Shown one piece after another: positions 23,301 to 32,254 of a stretch of DNA of 64,000 nt. Both the position numbers and the translations under genes were made by a program. Location: IMG/VR virus record IMGVR_UViG_3300017991_000056, positions 62,001 to 126,000 of that record, one strand, 5' to 3'. The DNA comes from a virus. The first letter of the stretch is position 1; every line of letters begins with the position of its first letter. A model generated the notes under the pieces. It was not told the DNA's origin, ran no database searches, and saw nothing but the letters and a program-made list of their open reading frames with translations.

Positions 23301-25070
23301 AGCCAGAGGGCGAAGCAGATGGAGGTTCAGGCGGACGCCCTGGCGAAGCTGGCCGACACCATGAAGGAGGCGGGGGCGAACGCCTATGAGATAAGGCAGG
23401 CCACGGACAGGCTCAAGAGCTCCCAGGTGGAGAGCACCAAGGCGGCGCTCGCCCTTTTGAGCAGCATCGACATCAGGCAGGGCGTCTATCTCAAGGTTGC
23501 CATGAAGGAGAGGGAGGCCGTCAAGCTCCTGGAGAAGCGCGGGCCGATCGAGGCGCAGCTGGACGCTGCCGTCAAGAGGAAGGCTCTGAACGAGGCGGTT
23601 CTCGGATCGCAGAACGCGGCCAACATCGAGCTGAAGGGGATCGCCGAGTCCGAGAGGGAGTACCTGGACAGGACGAACGACGTCCGGGACGTCATCAAGG
23701 CCATCGGCGACGTGACCAAGACCGAGGTTCTCATGGACCTCCGGAGGGAGGCCGAGCTGCTGGACGTGCAGCTCGAATACGCCAAGCTCGTCGGCGACCC
23801 GATCAGGGCGACGGTGGCCGTTCAGGAGAACATCAACAAGCAGTACGACGAGATGGTCAAGCGCGTCAAGGAGGGCAGGGACAGGCTCGCCGAGCAGGAG
23901 AAGGTGCAGAGGGCGAAGCTGGCCGGGGCCACGACGGAGGTGGAGAGGGCGGACGCCCAGGCCAACCTGAAGCAGATCGACGAGGAGCGCAAGGACCTGG
24001 AGATGGACATGCTCCAGATTGCCAAGAGGAGGGTCGACCTGGCCGACCAGGAGCTGGACGCGAGGGTGGCGGAGGTCGATCTCAGGGAGGGGCTGATAGA
24101 GGCGGAGACGGACTTCCTGGAGGCGACGGGCGCTCACTTCTCGAGGGTCCTGGAGCTCCAGCGCGAGGGGGTCGACCTGGAGCGGGAGCGCCTGGCGCTG
24201 ATGAGGGATCGCTACAACAAGATGTCGGAGGCCGAGAAGCAGGGCCTCAAGGGCAGGCAGATGGCTGCCGACATCGTGAAGCAGGAGTATAACATCCGCA
24301 AGCAGGAGATGGGCGTCCAGAAGGACATCTTCGAGAAGATACTCGGCAAGGCGTTCGGGGAGCTGAGGAGCGACGTGGGGGCGAGGAGGCAGAGGTTCAC
24401 GGACCAGGCCGTGATGGGCAGGGCCGCGACCAGGAGGGTGAACCAGGCCGGCTTCTTCGCGCCGTCCGCGCCTGGCGACATAAAGACCCTCGACGAGCGG
24501 TCGGCGGAACGCGTCGCCGGCGGCGGCGGCATGTTCGGGGGTTTCGGGCCGACCAGGATCGAGCCGGAGGAGGAGCTCGCCGAGAAGATGAGCGAGAACG
24601 AGAAGAACACCAGGAAGACGGCGGAAAGCGTCGCCAACGGGAACAGCCCGGGCTCCTTCTACACGGCGGACGTGGTCGCCCACGGCCTCCTGGCGCAGAT
24701 CAGGGATGGCATCGGGGTCGTCTCGTCGGCTTTCGCCGCCAGCGAGCCGGCGGCCCTGAACAAGGCGGTGGTCCCGGACGAGACGGTGCAGGCGAGCCAG
24801 CGCGACATAGAGAGGGCGAACTCTGACATGTCCGACGAGGCCGCTGCCGGCGTGGAGACGGCTCCGGGATTCGCGGGGGTCGCCGGAGCCGCGGGAGGAG
24901 GCGAGGCGGCGGGCGACGCAGGCGTTCCGGCCTTGAAGTTCGTCGGAGAGCTGACTGTCAAGTTCAACACCAGGATGTTCCGGTCCGAGGTGATCCAGAT
25001 CATGGGCAACGCCATCAACACCGGAGAGGTCCGGAAGGCCCTTGAGAAGTCGGGAGTCCTGTTCCGATGA
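20346..25070 (+). CDS. Tail tape measure protein
   Basis: 1574 aa. Long alanine/glutamate-rich coiled coils (about 880-1400) surround a central block of glycine/alanine-rich hydrophobic segments (about 500-660: A-A-I-G-G-V-A-A-A-I-G-G-V-G-V-L-L-G and G-A-A-I-G-S-V-V-P-I-I-G-T-A-I-G), the usual tape measure arrangement. By the common 1.5 angstrom per residue rule the tail would be roughly 230 nm; that figure is inference. No lytic transglycosylase or peptidase motif was seen. It follows the chaperone-like genes and overlaps the hub-like gene by four bases. Confidence 0.9.
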   Translation: MPREFTDFTRDVAGGAEEIRKSLDRVSTSAKGADVSSAGLSDTQKAARDIARKYDKAMSSVSTTQETVGKSASKAARGLSKLNAAAGSAMATVGGVGPAYGGIAAAIATFQSSLSGLAGSVAASSGVLGGLLKTQEEIAEKEVKKFPWIESYKDELSSIEVDLFKMEKGLLKMSKQEFVDASVAAAGRRAFVEFSEALDEAERSTLQMEVAGMDLDEAVKHLAASNKRFEASLLDAAQATEDSAKASGTYRGEVDKASNAVDLLKDKLNEGKNEAEGFAKGLGITNGALIGGGVAAFLLLQKLGDLVDKFGDAAVEVRGFNVELATLERSTGFAKTIPGGLEAVRDELSLTRDQAKGFFEVLRDGANTGVVSVNELVEAGAALRETFGGDATERLREYVDLLEKIPTIKTDLAISASLDDKASALFALAAEGKIETVIDLQAAGLAGGITVEAVSPEDVAMLNAAQDTEKTTEDIHDFLVSKLFPAVGPKIGMIAKFTFGTMAAIGGVAAAIGGVGVLLGTQVAAQNATTAAVYLSSRTESGVKAAAEIAGGSGTVGGLMVGLKRGFAGIVPMVKTAVTGVAGMLGVAAIAFVAAGLAADKLEEKFEEAGDETGAFAARVTGDLSKVGAGIAAGAAIGSVVPIIGTAIGAVAGGLVALSLQVFDTESEIGKWLVAGNSLEANMSMLAPGLRMAVRGTESFGKAFAAEQKRQLGAGLALQRQMKATEAEFSSMKFQLVDLRKEMAMSELGLLGDIGGTAREFSDAVGKASSAVKGKFGEITETLAKRRAKIISDGSLDATSRRLALDKLNKLELDATREFVDAMDQIVSQMFKTPGIIAAGLRQQIEKQRLGAGLEMGGVGAEELGRSLDKMTKAAASGAEEARKAMEAAKKEAREARRQLEARGAVAARELGVDVNAKGAAAAAQKAARDVDKFQAEMDALTEKLDAVPFVSLVDGAIRSKQQIDMLNGKITEAVEDGEDTSDLTSQRAKQMEVQADALAKLADTMKEAGANAYEIRQATDRLKSSQVESTKAALALLSSIDIRQGVYLKVAMKEREAVKLLEKRGPIEAQLDAAVKRKALNEAVLGSQNAANIELKGIAESEREYLDRTNDVRDVIKAIGDVTKTEVLMDLRREAELLDVQLEYAKLVGDPIRATVAVQENINKQYDEMVKRVKEGRDRLAEQEKVQRAKLAGATTEVERADAQANLKQIDEERKDLEMDMLQIAKRRVDLADQELDARVAEVDLREGLIEAETDFLEATGAHFSRVLELQREGVDLERERLALMRDRYNKMSEAEKQGLKGRQMAADIVKQEYNIRKQEMGVQKDIFEKILGKAFGELRSDVGARRQRFTDQAVMGRAATRRVNQAGFFAPSAPGDIKTLDERSAERVAGGGGMFGGFGPTRIEPEEELAEKMSENEKNTRKTAESVANGNSPGSFYTADVVAHGLLAQIRDGIGVVSSAFAASEPAALNKAVVPDETVQASQRDIERANSDMSDEAAAGVETAPGFAGVAGAAGGGEAAGDAGVPALKFVGELTVKFNTRMFRSEVIQIMGNAINTGEVRKALEKSGVLFR

Positions 25071-27553
25071 GCAATCCGACGGTCACGATAGCCAACACGG
25101 TGCCGGAGCCGACCGATCCGAATGTCGAGCGGGACACCTATTCCCGCATCGTCTACGACCAGCAGAAGTTCTTCCTCTACGGGGAGGGCGAGTTCGATCC
25201 GGCCTACGCCTCGTACGACCCGACCGACCAGGGCCAGGCGTTCTTCATCCTCGTCCCGCTGGATGACGCCCTGGCGACGGTCAAGCCGGATTTCGTGGCC
25301 CAGGACGTGTGGGACGAGACGCTGTTCAAGGCGCCGTCCGGCTTCGTGGCGGCGACCAACTCGGTCATGCCCAAGATATTCGTGCCGTCGGACATCCTGG
25401 TGGACAACGGGCTGAACGCGACCGGCGACAAGATGAAGGCCTTCAATCCGGACGACCTGACCGAGGACCTGTTCAACTGGACCGTCGTGGGCGTCAGTCT
25501 CGATTCAATCTTCGAGTACGCCCAGATCGGGCCGTCGCCAGGGTCGCAGTACGTGAGCGTCAAGTACAAGGACGACGATGCCGCGTCCTCTACCGTGACG
25601 CTGAGGCTGGAGAGCCCGGCCAGCCCTCCGACGGGCAACTGGGAGACGTCCGACGAGCTGGTGGTGACGGGGGCGTTCTGCCTCATGCTGAACGTGGTTC
25701 AGAACCAGCCGGGGACGGCGGACCCGGCGGAGACCAAGAACAATCCGTGGACCATAGGGATCGCCTTCGGGGCCGTTGAGATGACGATCAACGACGGCGG
25801 CTCCATGGAGGTTAAGTTGACGGGTGGCGACGCGGACAACACCCAGACGGTGAACCTGGCGGAGGGGAAGTCGAAGGGCGGCCCTTCCCAGCAGAAGCAC
25901 GTCACCGAGGGGACGTCCTATGTCATCCTTGTCTATCCGACATGGAACGGCCTGGTGGTCGCGAGCGGGATTCAGGACTCCCCCTCGGTGGTCTTCACCA
26001 GCAGCACCTTCGTGTACTACCGGAAGACGGCCTCGATCCTGAACGCTCCGTACTCGACCGGCTTCGACCCGACGGCACCGGCGGAGGTGCTGGTCGACGT
26101 GGGCGCGGGGGTGACGTCGGTGCTTCCGTCGTTCGGGACGCAGATGGACGTGACGGTGAAGAACTGCCGTCTGGACCTGGCCTATCTCCCCTGCTTCTTC
26201 TCGGCCCAGTGCTGGTTCGACGAGTGGTTCGCGGCGTCGGACGACACGCCCGACACCGAATACGAGTACACGATGTACCCGATATGGACCAAGAACGGGA
26301 CCGCGACGACGCTCGACGCCCCGACCGTCAACGACACGACGTATCCCGGTCCGGTGGCCGACACGTCGTACCGCTACGTCAAGTGGAGGATGAGGCAGGC
26401 TCTCCCGAACAGGCACGGGGGCCAGCTCTTCGGGGAGATACTGAGGGTCAACGAGGACCGGGATTTTCCGGTCAAGAACGGGAACGGCAACTTCGTGCTG
26501 ACCTGGGCGGGAGGCACGCCGGCCGACCCGTCGCCGGCGGCCGACTGGTGGAACTACATCACGCAGCTCTCCGTCTCCGTCGGCATCGACGACTCCAGCG
26601 GCAGCATCTCGGTGGACAAGTTCGGAGTCGCGGGCCAGGATGCCGAGCCTGTTCAGAGCATTGGCGGCATCACTATCGACGCGACCGGCGGCTTCGGGAC
26701 GGTGGCGGGGCGCATCTTCACGGGCCTCGCCATGGGGGTCTCCGACAACGACTCGGTCGACGGGGCCACCTGGACGATCCCGCTGGTGGGGCTGGAGAAG
26801 AAGCTGGACGACATAGCCCTGGTCTTCGCCCCGTTCTTCGACGGGGACAGCCTGTCCAAGGCGTTCACCTTCCTGGCCAAGTACGCCGGCATCATTCCCG
26901 ACTTCTCGTTCGCGCCGTCCGCGGTCTTCCAGGACCTCTCGGTCTCGGACGACATCAACGTGGCGCGGTTCGACTGGAAGACCGGCACGAGCGTCAGGTC
27001 GGCCCTTGACGAGATCATGCAGGACACGAACTACAACTACGTGGTCCGGGACGGCCGCATCTACCTCTACGAGCTCGGGGGCCTGACGGGGCTCCCGGTC
27101 ATTCTGGGGCCCGACAGGTCCGCGGGCTACGACGACACGGTCATCGTCAGCTATGACACGACGCCGGACTTCGAGGACCTGAGGAACCAGATCGTGGTGG
27201 TTGGCCTGCAGAAGGTTCCGGACGGCCAGAACACGAGCCTGGAGGAGCTGCCGATCTTTCCGAGGATCGAGCTGCGGAGCAACTCGACGGTTCCGGACGT
27301 GCCGTGGGCCAAGGCCATCGTGAAGCCGATCTCGGGCTTCATGTCGAGCTCGGAGTATGGCGACATAGCCGACAACATCCAGTCGGCGACCAAGGTCTAC
27401 CAGCTGGTCGGAAGGACGACGATAGCTGGAAACGCGGACATCAAGCCGTATGACATGTGGGGGTCGGACCTGGTCATCTACAGCGTGACCCACAACATGG
27501 ACTTCCAGGCGAAGACCTGGACGACCGATCTTGAGTTTATGAGGACGACATGA
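25067..27553 (+). CDS. Baseplate/tail hub-like protein
   Basis: 828 aa, starting in the tape measure stop (ATGA). The first 500 residues are beta-rich repeats with no recognised domain. The C-terminal 330 contain S-I-S-V-D-K-F-G-V-A-G-Q-D-A, then S-V-R-S-A-L-D-E-I-M-Q-D-T-N-Y-N-Y-V-V-R-D-G-R-I-Y-L, which resembles the helix-strand layout of phage tail hub (gpD/gp27-like) proteins. Its position immediately after the tape measure supports a hub or distal-tail role. No cell-wall hydrolase motif identified. Confidence 0.6.
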   Translation: MSNPTVTIANTVPEPTDPNVERDTYSRIVYDQQKFFLYGEGEFDPAYASYDPTDQGQAFFILVPLDDALATVKPDFVAQDVWDETLFKAPSGFVAATNSVMPKIFVPSDILVDNGLNATGDKMKAFNPDDLTEDLFNWTVVGVSLDSIFEYAQIGPSPGSQYVSVKYKDDDAASSTVTLRLESPASPPTGNWETSDELVVTGAFCLMLNVVQNQPGTADPAETKNNPWTIGIAFGAVEMTINDGGSMEVKLTGGDADNTQTVNLAEGKSKGGPSQQKHVTEGTSYVILVYPTWNGLVVASGIQDSPSVVFTSSTFVYYRKTASILNAPYSTGFDPTAPAEVLVDVGAGVTSVLPSFGTQMDVTVKNCRLDLAYLPCFFSAQCWFDEWFAASDDTPDTEYEYTMYPIWTKNGTATTLDAPTVNDTTYPGPVADTSYRYVKWRMRQALPNRHGGQLFGEILRVNEDRDFPVKNGNGNFVLTWAGGTPADPSPAADWWNYITQLSVSVGIDDSSGSISVDKFGVAGQDAEPVQSIGGITIDATGGFGTVAGRIFTGLAMGVSDNDSVDGATWTIPLVGLEKKLDDIALVFAPFFDGDSLSKAFTFLAKYAGIIPDFSFAPSAVFQDLSVSDDINVARFDWKTGTSVRSALDEIMQDTNYNYVVRDGRIYLYELGGLTGLPVILGPDRSAGYDDTVIVSYDTTPDFEDLRNQIVVVGLQKVPDGQNTSLEELPIFPRIELRSNSTVPDVPWAKAIVKPISGFMSSSEYGDIADNIQSATKVYQLVGRTTIAGNADIKPYDMWGSDLVIYSVTHNMDFQAKTWTTDLEFMRTT

Positions 27554-27744
27554 GAGCTTCCAGAAACTGGTTCAACACGAGGTTCGGGCAGAACACCTAC
27601 GCGGAAGTGTCGGCGCTGCCGACCATCGCCAGGTCGGGGTCGCATGGCGCTCCGCCTCCGGAGGTCAAGAAGGTCAACTCGAAAGGCGAGAAGATCTTCA
27701 TCGTCGGCGAGACCGGGATTGGCGGAGAGGAGGTCGTGGGATGA
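27550..27744 (+). CDS. Small hypothetical tail-region protein
   Basis: 64 aa, overlapping both neighbours by four bases. The N-terminus is Arg/Asn-rich (R-A-S-R-N-W-F-N-T-R-F-G-Q-N-T) and the C-terminus ends I-F-I-V-G-E-T-G-I-G-G-E-E. The tight coupling suggests a small baseplate component. No family recognised. Confidence 0.5.
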   Translation: MRASRNWFNTRFGQNTYAEVSALPTIARSGSHGAPPPEVKKVNSKGEKIFIVGETGIGGEEVVG

Positions 27745-28649
27745 AAGGAAAGGGATACAATAGGCGCACGAGACACCTGGGGCTGCCGGTGTTGTGGTAC
27801 GGGGACAGGATCATCCCGGAGCAGGAGCTCAAGAAGTGGAACGTCGTCGAGAACATGCTGCTTGGCGGCATGGGCGGCGTGCGGTCGTGCGTCTTTGACG
27901 ACGGGAGCTACCGCCTGGAGCCGGAGCCGGGGGGTTCCTTCCGCGTGACCGTGTCGGCGACGGGGGCGTCCCCGGGGGCCGAGGGGGTCCACGACGGCGT
28001 CTACTTCAAGACCGAGATGGTTAGCTGGGAGGGCTTGAAGGCCGGCCATTCGTATCATCTCTACCTGACGCTGTCGGCCAGGACATACGAGGACTGCTCG
28101 GCCGTGAGGGCGGCGTCCCTGACCTATCCGAGGGATGGCGTCGGGCTTCTCATGGCCGTCGTAGACCTGACTTCGGAGCCGGGGTCCGTGAACGCGGACC
28201 CGGACGGCAAGCTGTACTCGTCGGACCTGTCGAGGCACGTGGGCGATTCCGAGAACCCGCACGGCAGGAAGCTGAGGCAGGACGAGGTGGTGGTCTCGAA
28301 GGTCCTGGAGCTGGGGCCAGAGTCGGTGGTGAGGATCGGCGAGGACGAGTTTCCCGCGTCCATGTTCCCGGCCGCGGTCGCGGAGGTCGGCGGCAGGAGG
28401 GTGGAGCGGGTGGACCTTGACAGCCCGGGGCCGTCGGGCACCGTGGTGAAGGTGAATGGCGCCCGCGAGGTATGGGCGGTCGTCTCGGTCCATGTGAGGG
28501 CGAGCCGCGGCCTGCCTTCCGGCGACGTCGGGGAGATCGGGATAGGCTATCACGGCGAGGACCCGGAGGCGGACGACAAGGACGAGTTCGTCGTCTACAA
28601 CGGGGGCGACCCCGGCCTGCCTCTCAGGGCCGTGGTGATTTGCGTCTGA
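27741..28649 (+). CDS. Putative baseplate/tail fibre-associated protein
   Basis: 302 aa, overlapping the previous stop. Beta-rich throughout with F-R-V-T-V-S-A-T-G-A near residue 75 and a regular strand pattern. The C-terminal 90 residues (V-V-K-V-N-G-A-R-E-V-W-A-V-V-S-V-H-V-R) resemble a small beta-sandwich. Placed between the hub and the collagen-like fibre, it may be a fibre connector. No named family. Confidence 0.45.
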   Translation: MKGKGYNRRTRHLGLPVLWYGDRIIPEQELKKWNVVENMLLGGMGGVRSCVFDDGSYRLEPEPGGSFRVTVSATGASPGAEGVHDGVYFKTEMVSWEGLKAGHSYHLYLTLSARTYEDCSAVRAASLTYPRDGVGLLMAVVDLTSEPGSVNADPDGKLYSSDLSRHVGDSENPHGRKLRQDEVVVSKVLELGPESVVRIGEDEFPASMFPAAVAEVGGRRVERVDLDSPGPSGTVVKVNGAREVWAVVSVHVRASRGLPSGDVGEIGIGYHGEDPEADDKDEFVVYNGGDPGLPLRAVVICV

Positions 28650-28658
28650 GGAGACGGC

Positions 28659-30071
28659 ATGGCTGATTTCGTCAATGAGAGACCGGAGGAGTTCTTCCAT
28701 ATCTCGCGTAACGCCGAGCTGGTGGTCGCGCAGGATAGGGACGTTGTTGCCTTCATTCCGGAGATGAGCTACTTCGATGCGAGCTCCGGGATGAAGATAT
28801 ACCGGGACGGGTTGCAGACGAGCACGCTCTACGAGTCGTCGCCGCAGGAGACCATTGACAAGGCGCGACGCGTCCTGCTTTGGGGGCGCCTGGCAGGCAA
28901 CGAGCTCGTGAGCGGCATGAGGTGGGTGCCCTACACCGAGAACTTCTACCAGGCGACCACGGCCATCAAGCCGCTGATAGAGGTCTTCGCTCCGCGGGTG
29001 GTCTTCGACAGGACGTCCAACATGCTCCACCTGTGGTTCTGGACGAACGTGAAGGCGGCCTACACGGACGCCGACTACAGCGCGTCGGAGATCGTGCCGA
29101 TAGGCGACAAGTCGCACGACTTCCAGGACCTGGCCGAGGACCAGAGCGCGAAGAGGGTGTTGTGCTACACCACCGGCCGCTTCATCCGGGCGTACGTAGA
29201 AGGGGGGTTCCTGACGTATCCGACCCTTTCCGGCACGGGCTTCGCCGACAAGACCTTCGACCTGGTCCCGATCTTCACGCTGCCGAAGATTCTGAACGTG
29301 GCGATGGCGGGCGGCAACGGTCCCGGCATCGTCGTTGACGGGTGGTACGCCATCACGGGTCCGCAGGGTCCGCAGGGTCCGCAGGGGGTCGGGGGGGACG
29401 GCGGCTCCCAGGGTTCTCAGGGTTCCCAGGGTCTCCAGGGCTGGCAGGGCAATCAGGGCTGGCAGGGCAATCGGGGCTGGCAGGGCAATCAGGGCTGGCA
29501 GGGCAATCAGGGCGTCCAGGGCTGGCAGGGCAATCAGGGCAATCAGGGCTGGCAGGGCAACCAGGGCGTCCAGGGCGTTCAGGGCAATCAGGGCAATCAG
29601 GGCGTCCAGGGCGTCCAGGGCTGGCAGGGCTGGCAGGGAAACCAGGGCTGGCAGGGTCCGCAGGGTCCGCAGGGCCCATGTGGCGCCAAGGAGGCCATCG
29701 TCCCGACCGACGACGGCTACCGAGCGCTCTATTGCATGGAGTCGCCCGAGGTGCTCTTCTTCGACGTGATGGAGGTGCGTCTGGACGGCGCCACGACCAG
29801 GTTCGCGGCCGATCCGATGTTCGTGGGCGTCTGCGAGCCGGGCACGGTCAGGGTGTTGTCGGTCGTCGTCGACGCCGACTTGCCGGTCGGGGCCAGGAGG
29901 GAGGCGGATGGCGCCTTCACCCTCTTCGGGCAGTCGCTGGCCGCGTCCGTGGCGACGGTCACCCTCTGCGGGGTCCGGAAAGGCTGTGCAAACAGGCGGT
30001 TCGAGAAGCGGACCGAGGCGCAGCATGATAGCAACAACAGGTTCTGGGGGAGCGCCAAGGGAGGCGTATAG
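28659..30071 (+). CDS. Tail fibre protein with collagen-like G-X-Q repeats
   Basis: 470 aa. Residues 1-233 form a globular beta-rich head, probably the attachment domain. Residues 234-344 are 37 uninterrupted G-x-x triplets, mostly G-W-Q, G-N-Q, G-V-Q and G-P-Q. The last 125 residues form a compact domain ending in a basic tail. Collagen-like stalks are common in phage fibres, where they trimerise. Unusually, the Y position is nearly always Gln and Trp occupies X nine times. A glycosyltransferase gene follows immediately. Confidence 0.85.
   Translation: MADFVNERPEEFFHISRNAELVVAQDRDVVAFIPEMSYFDASSGMKIYRDGLQTSTLYESSPQETIDKARRVLLWGRLAGNELVSGMRWVPYTENFYQATTAIKPLIEVFAPRVVFDRTSNMLHLWFWTNVKAAYTDADYSASEIVPIGDKSHDFQDLAEDQSAKRVLCYTTGRFIRAYVEGGFLTYPTLSGTGFADKTFDLVPIFTLPKILNVAMAGGNGPGIVVDGWYAITGPQGPQGPQGVGGDGGSQGSQGSQGLQGWQGNQGWQGNRGWQGNQGWQGNQGVQGWQGNQGNQGWQGNQGVQGVQGNQGNQGVQGVQGWQGWQGNQGWQGPQGPQGPCGAKEAIVPTDDGYRALYCMESPEVLFFDVMEVRLDGATTRFAADPMFVGVCEPGTVRVLSVVVDADLPVGARREADGAFTLFGQSLAASVATVTLCGVRKGCANRRFEKRTEAQHDSNNRFWGSAKGGV
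29358..29690 (+). repeat. Collagen-like coding repeat (37 G-x-x triplets)
   Basis: In-frame 9-bp-multiple repeat of CAGGGC-type units encoding 37 G-x-x triplets. Units built from GGCAATCAG, GGCTGGCAG and GGCGTCCAG alternate irregularly. The near-identity of units at DNA level suggests recent expansion by slippage or unequal recombination, so copy number may vary between isolates. Confidence 0.9.
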
Positions 30072-30077
30072 TATGGC

Positions 30078-31748
30078 ATGGGCATATCGGTAGCCATCAT
30101 TGCGAAGAATGAGGAGGAGGTCATAGGGCGTTGCCTGGAGTGCGCCCTCCAGTTCTCCGACGAGGTGGTTCTCGTGGACACGGGCTCCACGGACAGAACG
30201 GTCGAGGTCGCGTCCGGCTTCGGGCCGGTGCGTGTCCAGTCGTCCGAGCTGTTCGACAAGGACACCGATATTTCCGACTTCGAGTTCGGGGTGGCCAAGA
30301 ACGAGGCCATCAGGAAGTGCACGGAGGACTGGGTCGTGTGGCTGGACGCCGACGACTTCGTGGACGAGGAGAACGCCAGGAGGATAAAGTCCCTGGGGGC
30401 CACTCCGGGGGACCGGCTGATGGAGTTCACGGTGGCCTACGGGAACCTCAGGTTCACTCACACCAGGATGCTGCCGAATGGGAAGGGGGTGCTCTTTGAC
30501 GAGACTCACGCCTGCCACGAGTTCCTGCTGACCAACGGGCTTCCGGTCGAGAGGGTGGACGTGACCGTTCAGCATCTCCCGGGCAAGAGGCACGTCCTGT
30601 CGCTGGTCCGCAACCTGGCGATCCTGGAGAAGGACTACAACGAGCGAGGAAGGCGCGACACGAGGACGGTATTTTATCTCGCAAACACCTACCGGGAGTG
30701 CGGTCGCCGGGAGGAGGCTGTGGCCAAGTACGACGAGTACCTGTTGAGGTCCGAGTGGCCGGAGGAGCGCTTTTTCGCCCGCTACTACAAGGCGCAGGCG
30801 CTCGACAGGCTGGATCGTCGCGCGGAGGCCAGGAAGGAGCTGTTTCTGGCGATGGCCGAGGACATGCGGTTCGCCGAGCCGCTGTGCATGCTCGGGGACA
30901 TGGCCATGGGCGACGGGGAGAGTGGCAGGGCGGAGCTCTGGTTCCGGATGGCCACGCTCACGCCGTTTCCCGTCGGGTCCCGGCTGTTCGTGGCGGAGGG
31001 GATGTACGGCGACTATCCCAGGAGGAGGCTTCGGGACGTGGAGAGGCTGAGGGTGAAGGAGGAGGTTCCGGAGAAGGCCGATGAGCCTGCTCCAAAGGCG
31101 CCAGATGCCCCGAGGAGGCGGAAGACCTACGCGCTTCCGCGGGACCGCTCCATGGCGTTTCTGGCCGTGGCGGCGCTGGCGTCGTGTTCGAGGGGTGACG
31201 ACTGTTCGGTTTTCGAGGTGGTGCCGGCGGACGCGTGGCAGGCCGAGCTGGTGAGGGCGGTTTCCGGGATTGGCGAGGGAGAGGGTGGCGCCAGGCCGCT
31301 GTCGGTGCCGGAGGATCGTCATGGAAGGCACGTGGTGGAGTGGTTCTGCCGGTCGGCCGGATACGTGGGGGTCCCGTGGGGTCCTCCGGAGATGGTCGCG
31401 GAGAAACAGCCCGGAGCAGGCGTCGTGGCGTTCTGCTTCGACGGGTGGGGCTCGGGCGAGTGGGACAGGCTCATAGAGTTGTCGGGGCGCAAGATCAACA
31501 TGGTTCGCAGCTGCGAGTCGGTCCGCGCCGCCGTGGAGCTCGTCTCCAGGGCCGACGAGGTCCTGTGCGGGTCCGGGTGGCTCCAGCATCTCGCGGCGGC
31601 CCTGGGGGTTCCCGCGACCGTGGTGTGGACCAACGGGGCTGTTCCGGCCGAGGAGGGGTGGGGGGCCGCGCAGATGGCCGTGGCTGGCGACACGTCCCCG
31701 GAGGCGGTGGCCGCGGTGTTGAACAGGAGGGCGCGAGATGCCGGTTGA
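30078..31748 (+). CDS. Glycosyltransferase fusion (GT2 N-domain, TPR-like middle, GT9-like C-domain)
   Basis: 556 aa, ATG 30078. Residues 1-120 carry the GT2 signature: V-A-I-I-A-K-N-E-E, D-T-G-S-T-D-R-T and W-L-D-A-D-D-F (DxD). Residues about 190-320 look like TPR-type helices (A-N-T-Y-R-E-C-G-R-R-E-E-A-V-A-K-Y-D-E-Y). The C-terminal 190 contain A-D-E-V-L-C-G-S-G-W-L-Q-H-L-A-A-A-L-G-V-P and V-V-W-T-N-G, resembling the acceptor end of GT9 (ADP-heptose) transferases. It begins seven bases after the collagen-like fibre stop, so it may glycosylate the fibre; that is inference. Confidence 0.75.
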   Translation: MGISVAIIAKNEEEVIGRCLECALQFSDEVVLVDTGSTDRTVEVASGFGPVRVQSSELFDKDTDISDFEFGVAKNEAIRKCTEDWVVWLDADDFVDEENARRIKSLGATPGDRLMEFTVAYGNLRFTHTRMLPNGKGVLFDETHACHEFLLTNGLPVERVDVTVQHLPGKRHVLSLVRNLAILEKDYNERGRRDTRTVFYLANTYRECGRREEAVAKYDEYLLRSEWPEERFFARYYKAQALDRLDRRAEARKELFLAMAEDMRFAEPLCMLGDMAMGDGESGRAELWFRMATLTPFPVGSRLFVAEGMYGDYPRRRLRDVERLRVKEEVPEKADEPAPKAPDAPRRRKTYALPRDRSMAFLAVAALASCSRGDDCSVFEVVPADAWQAELVRAVSGIGEGEGGARPLSVPEDRHGRHVVEWFCRSAGYVGVPWGPPEMVAEKQPGAGVVAFCFDGWGSGEWDRLIELSGRKINMVRSCESVRAAVELVSRADEVLCGSGWLQHLAAALGVPATVVWTNGAVPAEEGWGAAQMAVAGDTSPEAVAAVLNRRARDAG

Positions 31749-32205
31749 AGTGTTTTACAAGGCAAGCGAGCTGCACCCGTGCGACCTGCTGGGGATACTG
31801 GTCGCAGAGACCAGATTGTGCGGGATCGTCAACAACTATCCCATGAGGAGAAGAGCAGTGCCGTACGTTAGCTTCGAACTCTATGCTGGCAGCAATCGGC
31901 GCCTTCGCGTCTTCATCAAGGACTCGGAGCTCAAGGTTGTCGACCTCACGGGCGCGACGTGCGTGTTCACGATGCGCCAAACCAAGAGCGACCCGGTGGT
32001 CGTGCAGAAGAGCACGGCGGTTGCCGGGGAGGGCCAGATCGGGGCTGCGGACGAGGGGGAGTGCTTCTTCTACCTGGTCCCGGCCGACACGGGCACCCTC
32101 GACATCTGCCAGTACGTCTATGACGTGAGCGTGACGCTGGCGAGCGGCGAGGTCTACTTGTCCACGGTCGAAGGCGTGATAAATCTCCTCCAGCCCGTCA
32201 CGTGA
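31738..32205 (+). CDS. BppU-like baseplate/fibre N-terminal domain protein
   Basis: 155 aa, ATG 31738 overlapping the previous gene by eleven bases; a later start within the frame is possible. The core V-V-D-L-T-G-A-T-C-V-F-T-M-R, the following V-V-V-Q-K and D-T-G-T-L-D-I-C-Q-Y-V-Y-D-V-S-V-T-L-A-S-G-E-V match the pattern of BppU/DUF2479-type phage baseplate domains. The first 45 residues read poorly and could be non-coding. Confidence 0.6.
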   Translation: MPVEVFYKASELHPCDLLGILVAETRLCGIVNNYPMRRRAVPYVSFELYAGSNRRLRVFIKDSELKVVDLTGATCVFTMRQTKSDPVVVQKSTAVAGEGQIGAADEGECFFYLVPADTGTLDICQYVYDVSVTLASGEVYLSTVEGVINLLQPVT

Positions 32206-32229
32206 CCCGGACAAGGGCGTCCGGTCGCG

Positions 32230-32235
32230 TATAAT
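32230..32235 (+). promoter_or_regulatory. Putative -10 element in GCGTATAAT motif
   Basis: TATAAT in the context GGTCGCGTATAATGG, 20 bases before the helicase start, at the switch from structural to replication genes. One of a set of GCGTATA(A/G)T-type sites that also includes 35587, 40538, 42716, 49613 and 50595. No clear -35. A very short 5' leader is implied. Confidence 0.55.
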
Positions 32236-32254
32236 GGATTAGAGGAGTACCGGC

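Noticed and set aside
29358-29690. Short regular DNA repeats that might be a CRISPR array
   Set aside because: The units are in frame, 9-base based, have no spacers and encode G-x-x triplets within a fibre gene.
30067-30072. GCGTATAGT before the glycosyltransferase as a promoter
   Set aside because: The hexamer spans the stop codon of the fibre gene and is only six bases before the ATG, so a start site there would give a leaderless message; kept only as a mention.
27597-31589. Very long open frame on the minus strand opposite the tail fibre and glycosyltransferase genes
   Set aside because: High-GC DNA with biased codon use produces long antisense frames. The translation is rich in Arg, Pro and His with no domains, and the + strand genes have clear motifs and ribosome sites.
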